Part shown: one piece after another, positions 53,715 through 62,421 of the stretch
Numbering within the stretch: position 1 is the first letter of the stretch
How the letters are laid out: each line of letters starts with the position of its first letter
Source of the DNA: Verrucosispora sp. WMMD573
GTDB taxonomy: Bacteria; Actinomycetota; Actinomycetes; Mycobacteriales; Micromonosporaceae
Length of the DNA stretch: 64,000 nucleotides
Assembly (NCBI RefSeq): GCF_027497175.1
Contig: NZ_CP114901.1
Span: forward strand, 4,712,001 to 4,776,000
Reading direction: 5' to 3'
Program-made: the position numbers and the translations under genes
The notes under the pieces: generated by a model
What the model was told of the DNA's origin: nothing
The model's database searches: none
Seen by the model: only the letters and a program-made list of their open reading frames with translations

Positions 53715-56095
53715 CCGGAACCCCACCACGGCAGGCCCACCGGCGGTCACGGCTGCTGAGTGTGCTGCTGGCCGCCGGCGGGGTGATCGGTGCCGGGGTC
53801 AGCGCCGTGCTCGGCAACATCACCAGCAACCTGATCTCCGATCTGTCGCTGACCGTCCTCGGCTCGGCGAGCCTGGGCCTGGCGGTGCTCGGGGTGGCCG
53901 CGTCCATCCTGGTGGAGTGGCGGCGGTGGCAACGCCAGCAGCTGCTGGCCGGCGCGGAGGCCGACGCCCCGACGGGCAGCAGCGCGCCGACGCTGCCGTG
54001 GCCGGCCGGGTACACCGGTCGGCAGGGTCAGGCGGAGGCGGTGGTGGCCATGCTCGCCCCAGAACACGCGGTGGCGGTGGTGGGCCGGCGCGCCGTCGGC
54101 ACGTCCTGGTGCGCGATCCAGGCGGCGAACCTGAGCCGCGCGGACTTCCCCGACGGGCAGTACTACCTCGACGTGCGCCGGGGTGGACAGGCCCGCTCAC
54201 CCCGGGAGGTGCTGGCCGCGCTGGCCCGGATCGTCGGCACCCGAGCGCCCCGGTCCGGTCGGCCCGACGACCTCGCCGACGCCGCCGACGAGCTGCGCGG
54301 CCAACTGGACGGCCGCAAGGTGCTGCTGGTGCTCGACAACGTGGACTCGGCGGCGCAGATCCGGCCGCTGCTGCCGCCGACCGCCCGGGCCTGCCGGCTG
54401 CTGCTGGCCGGCACCGGCCGGCTCGCCGCCGTCGACGGAGTGGTGGCGTACTGGCTGGCCGAGCCGGATGTCGACGACGCGGTGCAGATGTTCGCCGACG
54501 CCGGCGAGGCGACCGCGGTGGCCCGCCCGCACCGCCCCGATCCGCGCGCCGACCCGGCGGTACGGGCCATCGTCGAGCTGTGTGGACGACAGCCACGCGC
54601 GGTGACGGAGCTGGGACGGCGCAGCGCGCAGCACGGCTGGCGGCCCGCCGACGTGCTGCACGCGTTGCGACGCGCCGCCGACACTCCGCCGCACCAGCGG
54701 GTGGGCGTGTCTCCCGTGACGAGTCTGGTCACCACGCGCGACACGGCGTACCAGGCGCTCGGTGGCGAGGCTCGCCGGCTGTGGCGGCTGCTGTCGCTGA
54801 GTCGGGTACCGCTGGACCGGGCGACCATCGCCGCGCTCGCCGGTCGCCGACCGCACAAGGTCGCCGCCCTGCTGGACGAGCTGGCCGACGGCGCCTTCGT
54901 CGTCGGCGCGCCCGGCGACCGGTACGAGGTCCGTCCGCTGCTCGCCGGGTACGCCCGGATGCATCTGCGGGAGGCCGAACCGGTGCACCGGCGGGTCACC
55001 GGGCAGGCGCGGCTGACCCGGCATCTGGCCCGCCGGGCCGAGCAGCAGGTGGCCACCCTGGCGACCGGTGCGCTCGACCGCGACCAGCGGCTGCCCGACG
55101 ACGATCCGTACGGCTGGTTCGACCTGCATCAGGAGTTGCTGCTGGCGGTGGTGAAGGTGCCGGCCGGCGCGGTGGAGACGCTGCCGCGCCGGGTGCGGGA
55201 CTGGTGGTTCCGGTTGGCCGTGGCGCTGTGCGGGTGGCTCGCCCACACCGAACGGCTCGACGAGTGGGAGGACGCCTGCCGGACGGTGCTGGTCAATCCC
55301 ACCGCCCACGACCGACCGGAGATCGCCGGTTGGGCCCACAACGAGCTGGGCGTGCTGCGTCGTCGCCGGCACGACCCGTACGGTGCGGTGGCCGCGCTCA
55401 GTCTGGCGGTGGCCGGGCAGAGCCGCCGGGGCACCGCCCAGGCGCGGATGAATCTCGGGCTGGCCCTGCTCGACCTCGGCCGTACCGACGAGGCGGTGGA
55501 GCATCTGGAGCTGTCGCGGCGCCACCGGGCCAGCGCCGACCGCGCCGGTCGAGCGCTCAGCGACCTCGGGCTGGGGACGGCGCGGCTGGCGCGGCACGAG
55601 TTTGAGACCGCGCACGACCTGCTGGTGCGGGCGGCGAACTCGTTCCGATCGCTCGGCGACGCACGCGGCTACGCGGCGGCGTTGACGAATCTGGTGCTGG
55701 TCCACTCGGCGATGGGTGAACACCTCGACGCGGCGCAGGCGTGGCGGGCCGCGCTGCGCGAACACGAGTCGCTCGGTGATCCGACCAACCGGGCGGTGGC
55801 GCTGCTCAACGCTGGGGTGGCGTTGCTGGGCGTGGCGCCGGGGCAGGCCCGGCAGGCGTACGAGCTGCTGGCCGAGAGCTGGCGGCTGCGCGAGGGTGGC
55901 CGCCCGGATGCCGGGCTGGGCCGGACGCTGTTGCACCTGGGCGACGCGGCGGCGGCGCTCGGCGACCACGAGGAGGCCCGGGGGCACTGGGCGGACGCGG
56001 CGGCGATCTGCGAGATGGCCGGGGACGATGATGGCCAGCAGGCGGCCGACGTCCGGCTGGGCGGTGAGCGCCCGGCCGAGCCTCGCCCGGGGTGA
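53711..56095 (+). CDS. Membrane-anchored STAND NTPase-like protein with TPR repeats
   Basis: 794 aa. Two N-terminal helices (about 15-35 and 46-68, LSVLLAAGGVIGAGVSAVLG and LTVLGSASLGLAVLGVAASI), then an NB-ARC-like domain from about 100 (YTGRQGQAEAVVAMLAPEHA). Its Walker A is degenerate: VVGRRAVGTSWCAIQ at 122-136 lacks the Lys. Walker B KVLLVLDNVDSAAQIRPLLP (203-222) is retained. The C-terminal half is TPR-like helices (ARMNLGLALLDLGRTDEAVE; ALSDLGLGTARLARHEFETA). It resembles AfsR-type regulators without a DNA-binding domain. Coupled to the permease by GTGA. Confidence 0.85.
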   Translation: MTGTPPRQAHRRSRLLSVLLAAGGVIGAGVSAVLGNITSNLISDLSLTVLGSASLGLAVLGVAASILVEWRRWQRQQLLAGAEADAPTGSSAPTLPWPAGYTGRQGQAEAVVAMLAPEHAVAVVGRRAVGTSWCAIQAANLSRADFPDGQYYLDVRRGGQARSPREVLAALARIVGTRAPRSGRPDDLADAADELRGQLDGRKVLLVLDNVDSAAQIRPLLPPTARACRLLLAGTGRLAAVDGVVAYWLAEPDVDDAVQMFADAGEATAVARPHRPDPRADPAVRAIVELCGRQPRAVTELGRRSAQHGWRPADVLHALRRAADTPPHQRVGVSPVTSLVTTRDTAYQALGGEARRLWRLLSLSRVPLDRATIAALAGRRPHKVAALLDELADGAFVVGAPGDRYEVRPLLAGYARMHLREAEPVHRRVTGQARLTRHLARRAEQQVATLATGALDRDQRLPDDDPYGWFDLHQELLLAVVKVPAGAVETLPRRVRDWWFRLAVALCGWLAHTERLDEWEDACRTVLVNPTAHDRPEIAGWAHNELGVLRRRRHDPYGAVAALSLAVAGQSRRGTAQARMNLGLALLDLGRTDEAVEHLELSRRHRASADRAGRALSDLGLGTARLARHEFETAHDLLVRAANSFRSLGDARGYAAALTNLVLVHSAMGEHLDAAQAWRAALREHESLGDPTNRAVALLNAGVALLGVAPGQARQAYELLAESWRLREGGRPDAGLGRTLLHLGDAAAALGDHEEARGHWADAAAICEMAGDDDGQQAADVRLGGERPAEPRPG

Positions 56096-56105
56096 CTGCG
56101 GCGGC

Positions 56106-56139
56106 GGCCGGCGGGGCGGGGGTCGGTCCGCCGCCGGCC
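56106..56139. terminator. Hairpin after the STAND-TPR gene
   Basis: GGCCGGCGG (56106-56114) pairs with CCGCCGGCC (56131-56139), a 9-bp stem with 16-nt loop, between convergent genes. Confidence 0.6.
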
Positions 56140-56171
56140 GGCGCGGGGCGACCGTCCCGGGCCCGCCCGGT

Positions 56172-56774
56172 TCAGCGGGTCTGGCCCGGCGCGAGGTAGC
56201 GGTAGCCCGGCACGGTCTCGCCGAACCAGCCGTTGACGCTGGCCAGGCCACGCTCGTTGAGTTGCGCGTCGTGGATCGGCAGGACCTCCGCCGCACCGGC
56301 CCCGACCGCGAAATCGATCGCCTCGGTCAGTTTCAGCCAGGACGCCTGCGCCGGCACCAGCAGGGTGCGCACCGGCCGGTCCGGCGGGGCCAGCGAGTCG
56401 CCCGGGTGGTAGACCGCGTCGGCCACGAGGTAGCCGAGGTTCGGGCAGTCGGGCTGCCCCGCGTGGATGGTGGCGTGCCGTCCACCGACCGCGGTGACGT
56501 CCAGGCCGGCGGCGGTGAAGCGCTGCCCCGGGCGCACCCGGGTCACCGGCAGCGGCGCCAGGTCCGGCAGGGCGGCTCCCTCCGGCGCGAAGACCGGCAC
56601 CCCGAGGCCGGCGAGCCGGAGCACGTCGATGTGATCGGTGTGCTCGTGACTGACCAGTACGGCGTCCGCGCCGACCAGTGCCCGCGGCTCGCTCCAGGTG
56701 CCCGGGTCGATGACGAGCACGACGTCGTCGTGTTCGAGCCGGACGCAGGAATGGGTGTACTTCGTGATCCGCAT
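56172..56774 (-). CDS. MBL-fold metal-dependent hydrolase
   Basis: 200 aa. UlaG-like small MBL: MRITKYTHSCVRLEHDDVVL, VIDPGTW, the zinc motif SHEHTDHIDV, GGRHATIH, and YHPGDSLAPP. Substrate unknown. ATG 56774 is fixed by TACCGT (56781-56786) exactly 6 nt upstream with no ribosome site, so the longer frame to 56909 is rejected. A leaderless gene between the STAND operon and the MarR gene. Confidence 0.85.
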   Translation of the reverse strand: MRITKYTHSCVRLEHDDVVLVIDPGTWSEPRALVGADAVLVSHEHTDHIDVLRLAGLGVPVFAPEGAALPDLAPLPVTRVRPGQRFTAAGLDVTAVGGRHATIHAGQPDCPNLGYLVADAVYHPGDSLAPPDRPVRTLLVPAQASWLKLTEAIDFAVGAGAAEVLPIHDAQLNERGLASVNGWFGETVPGYRYLAPGQTR

Positions 56775-56839
56775 TCCGGGACGGTACGCCGCGGAACCTA
56801 TCGCCGGATGCCCCCGCGCGGCGGCCGACGCGCCCAGGG

Positions 56840-57370
56840 TCAGGTCCGGGTCGGACGCCGCCGTCCCGCGCGACCGGCCGGCGGCCGCTCCGCCTCGACC
56901 ACCTGACACAGGTCGGTGAGCGGGTCGACCGCCTGCGCCGCGCAGGCCACCCGGCGCAGCAGGTCACGCAGGGTGCCGGCCTGTTCCGGCGACAACTCCC
57001 GCAACAGGCGCGACTCGACCGCGCCGAGGGCCTCGCGGCGTTCCCGCGCGGCCGTCCGTCCGGACTCGGTGAGGGTGACCAGGCGGCTGCGCCGGTCTGC
57101 CGGATCGGGTCGGCGGACCACCAGCCCGGCCCGCTCCAGATCGTCGATCAGATACGTCAGCACGGTGCGGTCGATGCCCAGTTCCTCGGCGATGGCGCCC
57201 TGGTTGCGGGCCGGCTCCCGGTCGGCCGAGGTGAGTACCTGGTATCCGCGGGGCCCGCCGGGCAGGTCACCGACGGCATGCTCGGCGGCGCGGATGTAGG
57301 CACGAAAGACGACACCGAGCATCCAACCGAGGTCGTCGTTGATCGGGTCACTGGCCTGGGCGCCGCTCAT
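56840..57370 (-). CDS. MarR family transcriptional regulator
   Basis: 176 aa. Winged helix (QGAIAEELGIDRTVLTYLID, then RRPDPADRRSRLVTLTESGR, the MarR wing), with a 20-residue basic C-terminal extension ([16 protein letters not shown]). ATG 57370 has TATCGT (57377-57382) 6 nt before it, a leaderless promoter. It is divergent from the F420 oxidoreductase-hemerythrin gene across an AT-rich 111-bp gap; probably its regulator. Confidence 0.88.
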   Translation of the reverse strand: MSGAQASDPINDDLGWMLGVVFRAYIRAAEHAVGDLPGGPRGYQVLTSADREPARNQGAIAEELGIDRTVLTYLIDDLERAGLVVRRPDPADRRSRLVTLTESGRTAARERREALGAVESRLLRELSPEQAGTLRDLLRRVACAAQAVDPLTDLCQVVEAERPPAGRAGRRRPTRT

Positions 57371-57481
57371 CAACCCACGATAGCGTAGATCACATATTTT
57401 CTTGAGTAATGATGTTCTGTGCGACATAACATTCCCCCTGCCGGCGCGGTTTCGCGCCGCACGACCGGAAGGACGGCCGAG

Positions 57482-59107
57482 ATGAGCGACTACGGGCACC
57501 CACTGACCTTCGGGTCGTTTCTCACGCCCGGCAACGCCGACCCGACCCGACCGGTCGGCCTGGCCATGCTCTCCGAGCAGGTCGGGCTCGACCTGGTGAC
57601 GTTCCAGGACCATCCGTACCAGCCGGCCTTCCTGGACACCTGGACACTGCTCAGCTTCGTCGCGGCTCGCACCGAACGGGTACGCCTGTCGGCCAACGTC
57701 ACCAACCTGCCGTTGCGCCCGCCCGCCGTGCTCGCCCGGAGCGTGGCCAGCCTCGACCTGCTCAGCGACGGCCGAATGGAGCTTGGCCTCGGCGCCGGCG
57801 CGTTCTGGGACGCCATCGAGGCGATGGGCGGCCGACGCCTCTCTCCGGGCCAGGGGGTACGCGCCCTGGAGGAGGCAATCGAGATCATCCGCCAGATCTG
57901 GGCTGTCGACGCCCCCGGCGGCGTCCGGGTCCCCGGCGAGTTTCACCGGGCGGTCGGCGCCAAACGCGGGCCGGCCCCCGCTCACGACGTGGGCATCTGG
58001 CTCGGCGCGTACAAGCCGCGCATGCTGGCGTTGACCGGCCGGCGGGCGGACGGCTGGCTGCCCTCACTGGCCTACCTGCAACCCGGCGACCTGGCCCGGG
58101 GCAACGCCGTCATCGACGAGGCCGCCACCGACGCCGGCCGCTCCCCCGCCGACGTGCGCCGGCTGCTCAACGTCAACGGACGGTTCGCGGCCACCGGACG
58201 TGGCCCGCTTAACGGTCCGGCCGAGCAGTGGGCCGAGGAACTCGCCGACCTGGCCCTCACCGAGGGGATCAGCACGTTCATCCTGGCCAGCGATGATCCG
58301 GACGATCTGCGGCGGTTCGCCGCCGAGGTGGCACCGGCCACCCGGGAACTGGTCGCCACCGAACGGGCCGACCCGCCGACCGGTGCCCCGGCCGACCGAA
58401 CCCGCACCGAGGCCGACCAGACCCGCGCCACTACCGACACCACCGGCGACACGCGCCGCGGCGCCACCTCGGCCGGCCCGACCGGCCGCCCGGCCGCGGT
58501 CGGCGCGGCCACGTTCGCCGTGGTGCCGACACCCGATGACGGCGTACGCCGCAGCGCCGTGCGGGTGTGGGACGAGGCGGCCCGACCGGCCGGACCAACC
58601 CCGGATCCGCAGCGCACCTACACCGCGCACGACCAGGCGGGCGCGCAGCACCTGATCGACGTGCACGACGGCCTGCGCGCCGAGCTGGCGCAGATCCACG
58701 ACCTGATCGAGCAGGTCGCGGCCGGCCTGATCGACGTGGGTGCGGCCCGCTCGCACATCAACACGATGACCATGCGGCAGAACAAGTGGACGTTGGGCAC
58801 CTACTGCGAGTCGTACTGCCGGGTGGTCACCACCCACCACACGATCGAGGACCGGTCGCTCTTCCCGCACCTGCGGCGGGCCGACCCACGACTCGCACCG
58901 GTCATCGACCGGCTCGAGGAGGAACACCACGCCATCCACGACGTGCTGGAGGGCGTCGACCGGGCGCTTGTCGCCTTCGTGGCCACCCCGGACGGAATGG
59001 CCGACCTGCGCGCCGCGGTGGACCTGCTCAGCGACACGCTGCTGTCGCACCTGTCCTACGAGGAGCGTGAACTGGTCGAGCCGATCGCCCGCCTCGGCGT
59101 ACACTAG
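57482..59107 (+). CDS. Fusion of an LLM-class F420-dependent oxidoreductase and a hemerythrin domain
   Basis: 541 aa. The N-terminal 300 residues are a luciferase-like TIM barrel (DYGHPLTFGSFLTPGNADPT, RSVASLDLLSDGRMELGLGA, IWLGAYKPRMLALTGRRADG), the kind that uses coenzyme F420. A Thr/Arg/Pro-rich linker of about 50 residues follows. The last 150 residues are an HHE hemerythrin-like four-helix bundle with IDVHDGLRAELAQIHDLIEQ, TTHHTIEDRSLFPHL, LEEEHHAIHDVLEG and LLSHLSYEERELVEP, giving the carboxylate/His diiron set. GGAAGG before ATG 57482. It could couple O2/NO sensing at the diiron site to F420 redox. Confidence 0.88.
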   Translation: MSDYGHPLTFGSFLTPGNADPTRPVGLAMLSEQVGLDLVTFQDHPYQPAFLDTWTLLSFVAARTERVRLSANVTNLPLRPPAVLARSVASLDLLSDGRMELGLGAGAFWDAIEAMGGRRLSPGQGVRALEEAIEIIRQIWAVDAPGGVRVPGEFHRAVGAKRGPAPAHDVGIWLGAYKPRMLALTGRRADGWLPSLAYLQPGDLARGNAVIDEAATDAGRSPADVRRLLNVNGRFAATGRGPLNGPAEQWAEELADLALTEGISTFILASDDPDDLRRFAAEVAPATRELVATERADPPTGAPADRTRTEADQTRATTDTTGDTRRGATSAGPTGRPAAVGAATFAVVPTPDDGVRRSAVRVWDEAARPAGPTPDPQRTYTAHDQAGAQHLIDVHDGLRAELAQIHDLIEQVAAGLIDVGAARSHINTMTMRQNKWTLGTYCESYCRVVTTHHTIEDRSLFPHLRRADPRLAPVIDRLEEEHHAIHDVLEGVDRALVAFVATPDGMADLRAAVDLLSDTLLSHLSYEERELVEPIARLGVH

Positions 59108-59114
59108 GCATCGG

Positions 59115-60059
59115 TCACACCTGGTAGAAGCGACGGTAGCGGCGGATGAGCCGCCATTGCACGAGCACCGCGGCGACGGTCAGCAGCATCATCACCAGGG
59201 TCGCCGCCGCCGCGTAGCCGTACCGCAGGTACTCGAATCCGGTCTGGTAGACGAAGAGCGACAGGTAGGTGGTGGCGTACGGCGGGGGGCCGCCGTCGGT
59301 CACCACGAACGCCGGCACGAAGGTGAAGTGCAGGCTGGCCACGGCGTCGCGGACGGCCAGCAGGGCGAGCACCGGCGCCATCAGCGGCAGGGTGATCCGG
59401 CGGAAGATGTCCCAGCCGGTGGCGTCCTCGATGGCGGCCATCTCGTAGACGTCGCGGGGCAGCGCCCGCCGGGCGGCCAGCAGCACCACGAAGGTCTCCC
59501 CCATGGTGAACAGGCTCATCAGGATGATGCCGGCGCGGGCACTTGTCGGGTCGGTCAACCACTGGGGCGGGGTACGCCCCAGCGCGGTCAGCCCGTTCTC
59601 CCCGCCGACCCGCAGCAGCTGGTTGATCGGCCCGTACAGCGGGTTGAACAGCCACAACCAGAGCAGTCCGTACGCGATCTCGGGTACGGCGGTGGGCAGC
59701 AGCGTGGCGGTGCGGGCGGTGCCGACGCCGGCCGCCCGGCGGTGCAGCAGCAGCGCCAGGCCCAACGCCAGTAGCACCCGCAGCGGTACCGCCACCAGCG
59801 CGAAGACCACCGAGTTGAGCAGCGCCACCCGGAAGATCGGATCTTCCAGCAGGGCGGCGAAGTTGTCCAGCCCGGCCCAGGTCGGCGGGCGCAGCAGGTC
59901 GTAGTCGGTGACCGACATGCCGAGCGTGACCAGAGCGGGCACCAGCACCAACCCGACCAGACCGATCAGGTACGGCGTCAGCATCAACGCCAACTGCCGC
60001 CGCGCCCGGGTGTCCGGCCGGACCGCTCGCCGCCTCGACGCCGCGTCGCCGGCGGTCAC
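59115..60059 (-). CDS. Sugar ABC transporter permease (MalF type)
   Basis: 314 aa, six predicted helices, with the EAA loop DVYEMAAIEDATGWDIFRRI and a typical N-terminus RRQLALMLTPYLIGLVGLVL. GTG 60059 overlaps the ATPase stop by 4 nt (GTGA). Last gene of the minus-strand operon permease, binding protein, ATPase, permease. Convergent with the LLM-hemerythrin gene at 7 bp. Confidence 0.92.
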   Translation of the reverse strand: MTAGDAASRRRAVRPDTRARRQLALMLTPYLIGLVGLVLVPALVTLGMSVTDYDLLRPPTWAGLDNFAALLEDPIFRVALLNSVVFALVAVPLRVLLALGLALLLHRRAAGVGTARTATLLPTAVPEIAYGLLWLWLFNPLYGPINQLLRVGGENGLTALGRTPPQWLTDPTSARAGIILMSLFTMGETFVVLLAARRALPRDVYEMAAIEDATGWDIFRRITLPLMAPVLALLAVRDAVASLHFTFVPAFVVTDGGPPPYATTYLSLFVYQTGFEYLRYGYAAAATLVMMLLTVAAVLVQWRLIRRYRRFYQV

Positions 60060-61093
60060 GGCTGGTACCGGCGGCCGGTGACGGTGTGGAACAGGTGCGT
60101 GTCCGCCCAAGGCACGTCGAGGCGCACGGTCGCGCCCCGCTCGGGCCGGCGGGCGGCCGGCATCCGGGCGACCACCTGGTGCCCGGCGGCGAGGCGGAGG
60201 TACGCGAAGGCGTCCTCACCGATCACCTCGACCCGATCGACTGTGGCCGGGGTGCCCTCGGCCGCGTCGAGGGTGACCGCCTCGGGGCGGAACCCGATCT
60301 CCAGCGGCTCCTCGTCCGTCAGCGTCGGCGCGTCGCCTCGTGGTCGCAGCGGCCCGTCCGCCGGCAGCAGGTTCATCGCCGGCGAGCCGACGAACCGGGC
60401 CACGAAGCTGGTCGCCGGGCTACGCCAGATCTCGTCCGGGGTGCCCACCTGCTCGACCCGACCCGCACGCAGCACCGCGATCCGGTCGGCGAGTACCAGC
60501 GCCTCGGTCTGGTCGTGGGTGACGTGCACCATTGTCGCCCCGAGCCGGTCGTGCAGGGCCCGCAGCTCGGTCCGCATCTCGGCGCGCAGCGCCAGGTCCA
60601 GGTTGGACAGCGGCTCATCGAGCAGGAACACGTCCGGTTCGCGGACCAACGCCCGGGCCAGGGCGACCCGTTGACGTTCCCCACCGGAGAGCTGCCCGGG
60701 CCGCCGGTCGAGCAGCCCGGCGCAGCCCACCGTCTCGGCCGCCGCCCGGGCCCGCTCGCGGGCCAGTCGGCGTGGGGTGTCGCGTACCTCCAGCCCGAAG
60801 GCGATGTTCTCGACCACGGTCAGGTGCGGGAACAGGGCGTACGACTGGAAGACCATCGACACGTTGCGTCGGCCGGGTCGCTCCCCGGTGACGTCGCGGT
60901 CGGCGATGCGGACCCGCCCGGCGGTGACCGGTTCCAACCCGGCGACCACCCGCAGCACCGTCGACTTGCCGGCACCGGAGGGGCCGAGCACCACCAGCAG
61001 CTCACCCCGGGCGACGCTGAGGTCCACCTCGTGCAGCACGGTGGTGTCGCGGTAGGCGGCGCTGACCCTGTCGAGGACGAGCCCGTCGCTCAC
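60056..61093 (-). CDS. Sugar ABC transporter ATP-binding protein (MsmX/UgpC type)
   Basis: 345 aa with every ATPase motif intact: Walker [11 protein letters not shown]-loop [11 protein letters not shown], signature [16 protein letters not shown], Walker [12 protein letters not shown] and the H-loop VTHDQTEAL. The C-terminal OB-like regulatory domain (about 240-345) is present. It powers the adjacent transporter. Its intactness contrasts with the degenerate homologue at 50039. GTG start overlaps the binding protein stop. Confidence 0.96.
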   Translation of the reverse strand: MSDGLVLDRVSAAYRDTTVLHEVDLSVARGELLVVLGPSGAGKSTVLRVVAGLEPVTAGRVRIADRDVTGERPGRRNVSMVFQSYALFPHLTVVENIAFGLEVRDTPRRLARERARAAAETVGCAGLLDRRPGQLSGGERQRVALARALVREPDVFLLDEPLSNLDLALRAEMRTELRALHDRLGATMVHVTHDQTEALVLADRIAVLRAGRVEQVGTPDEIWRSPATSFVARFVGSPAMNLLPADGPLRPRGDAPTLTDEEPLEIGFRPEAVTLDAAEGTPATVDRVEVIGEDAFAYLRLAAGHQVVARMPAARRPERGATVRLDVPWADTHLFHTVTGRRYQP

Positions 61094-62421
61094 CCGTTCT
61101 CTCCCCGGGCGAACATCGGCCGGCTCTTGGCGTCCAACTCCCGGATCACGTCGTCGAGCTTGTCGCCGCGGTGCATGGCGTTCTCCAGGATGCCGTAGCT
61201 GAGATCCTCGATCTCGGGCCAGGTGGAGACGGTCGGCAGCGCCCGGACGGTGGGGATGGCGTCGAGGAAGACCTGCGAGTTGCGGGGCGGCTGGTTCGGG
61301 TCCAGGAACGCCGGTGAGCGGGACACCTCCATGTGCGACGGCACGGTACGCCCGGTGGCGGCGATGATCCGCTGTCCCTCCCCGGACATCGCGTACTCCA
61401 TGAATCGCCATGCGGCATCCTTGTTGCGTAATCCACGGGTCATGCAGTACGCGTCGGAGTGCAGCACCCCGACCGGCTGCCGGTAGACCGGCAACGGCGC
61501 GACGTCCCACTCGAAGCCGGTGATGGTGCGGAAGTTGGTGGTGGCTCGGCGGGAGCTCATCAACATGGCGAGCCGGCCGTTGAGGAAGCGTGACTCGTCG
61601 TCCTCCGCCTCCACCTCGGCGTCGCTGGGCACCACCCCGTACGCCTGCCGCAGGTCGATCAGGTTCCGCAGCGCCTCGCGGGCGGCCGGGCTGTCCAGGG
61701 TGAGCCGGGTGGGCCGTTCGGGATCGTCGACGATCTCACCGCCGTTGGACCAGACCAGCGGGGCGAGCCGGATGATCGACGGCTCCACGCCGAGCCCGTG
61801 TACGGCGGGCAGCCGAGCCGCCCCCTCGGCCTCGGTGCCCTTGATCACCAGCCCCCGGTCGTCGCGGGTCATCAGGGTGGCGGTGGTGACCAGGTCGTTC
61901 CAGGTCCAGCCGGCCGTCGGCTCGGGCACCCCGTATTTGGTGAACAGGGTGCGGTTGTAGTAGACGGCGAGGCTGGAGACGTTCTGCGGCAGGCACAGCT
62001 GGGCGTCGTCCCACCGAAACGCCTCCATCGCGACCGGGTAGTAGTCGGCCGGGTCGAGCACCGACGAGCCGGCGATCCACTCGTCCAGCGGCTCCACCAC
62101 CCCCTTCGCGGCGAACTGGCCGTAGAAGCGGTAGTTCATCAGGAACAGGTCCGGTGGTGCGCCGCCGGCCACCGAGGTGGCGAGTCGGGCGAGCAGGTCC
62201 TTGCGGTCACTGGCCTCGATCAGCTGAATCCGCTCGCCGGACCGGGCCTGCTGGTACGCCTCGATCAGGGTGCGGTACGCGCCCAGTTCCTCCGGAGCGC
62301 CGAACACCAGCAGCTTGACCGGATCGCCGGCCGACGACCCGCCACCGGAGCCGCAGCCGGTGAGGGCGAGCAGGGCGCTCAACGCGAGGGCGGACAGGGT
62401 TCTGATTCGCACGATGGTCAT
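61090..62421 (-). CDS. Sugar-binding lipoprotein of the ABC transporter
   Basis: 443 aa. Lipoprotein signal RTLSALALSALLALTGCGSG with lipobox LTGC, then a type 1 solute-binding fold (KLLVFGAPEELGAYRTLIEA; LPQNVSSLAVYYNRTLFTKY; GLRNKDAAWRFMEYAMSGEG). Family 1 sugar binder; sugar not identifiable. Start overlaps the upstream permease stop (ATGA). Confidence 0.93.
   Translation of the reverse strand: MTIVRIRTLSALALSALLALTGCGSGGGSSAGDPVKLLVFGAPEELGAYRTLIEAYQQARSGERIQLIEASDRKDLLARLATSVAGGAPPDLFLMNYRFYGQFAAKGVVEPLDEWIAGSSVLDPADYYPVAMEAFRWDDAQLCLPQNVSSLAVYYNRTLFTKYGVPEPTAGWTWNDLVTTATLMTRDDRGLVIKGTEAEGAARLPAVHGLGVEPSIIRLAPLVWSNGGEIVDDPERPTRLTLDSPAAREALRNLIDLRQAYGVVPSDAEVEAEDDESRFLNGRLAMLMSSRRATTNFRTITGFEWDVAPLPVYRQPVGVLHSDAYCMTRGLRNKDAAWRFMEYAMSGEGQRIIAATGRTVPSHMEVSRSPAFLDPNQPPRNSQVFLDAIPTVRALPTVSTWPEIEDLSYGILENAMHRGDKLDDVIRELDAKSRPMFARGENG

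Noticed and set aside
52214..56095. 1293-codon ORF beginning inside the permease
   Set aside because: The real gene starts at GTG 53711; the leading 499 codons are an antiphase shadow of the permease.
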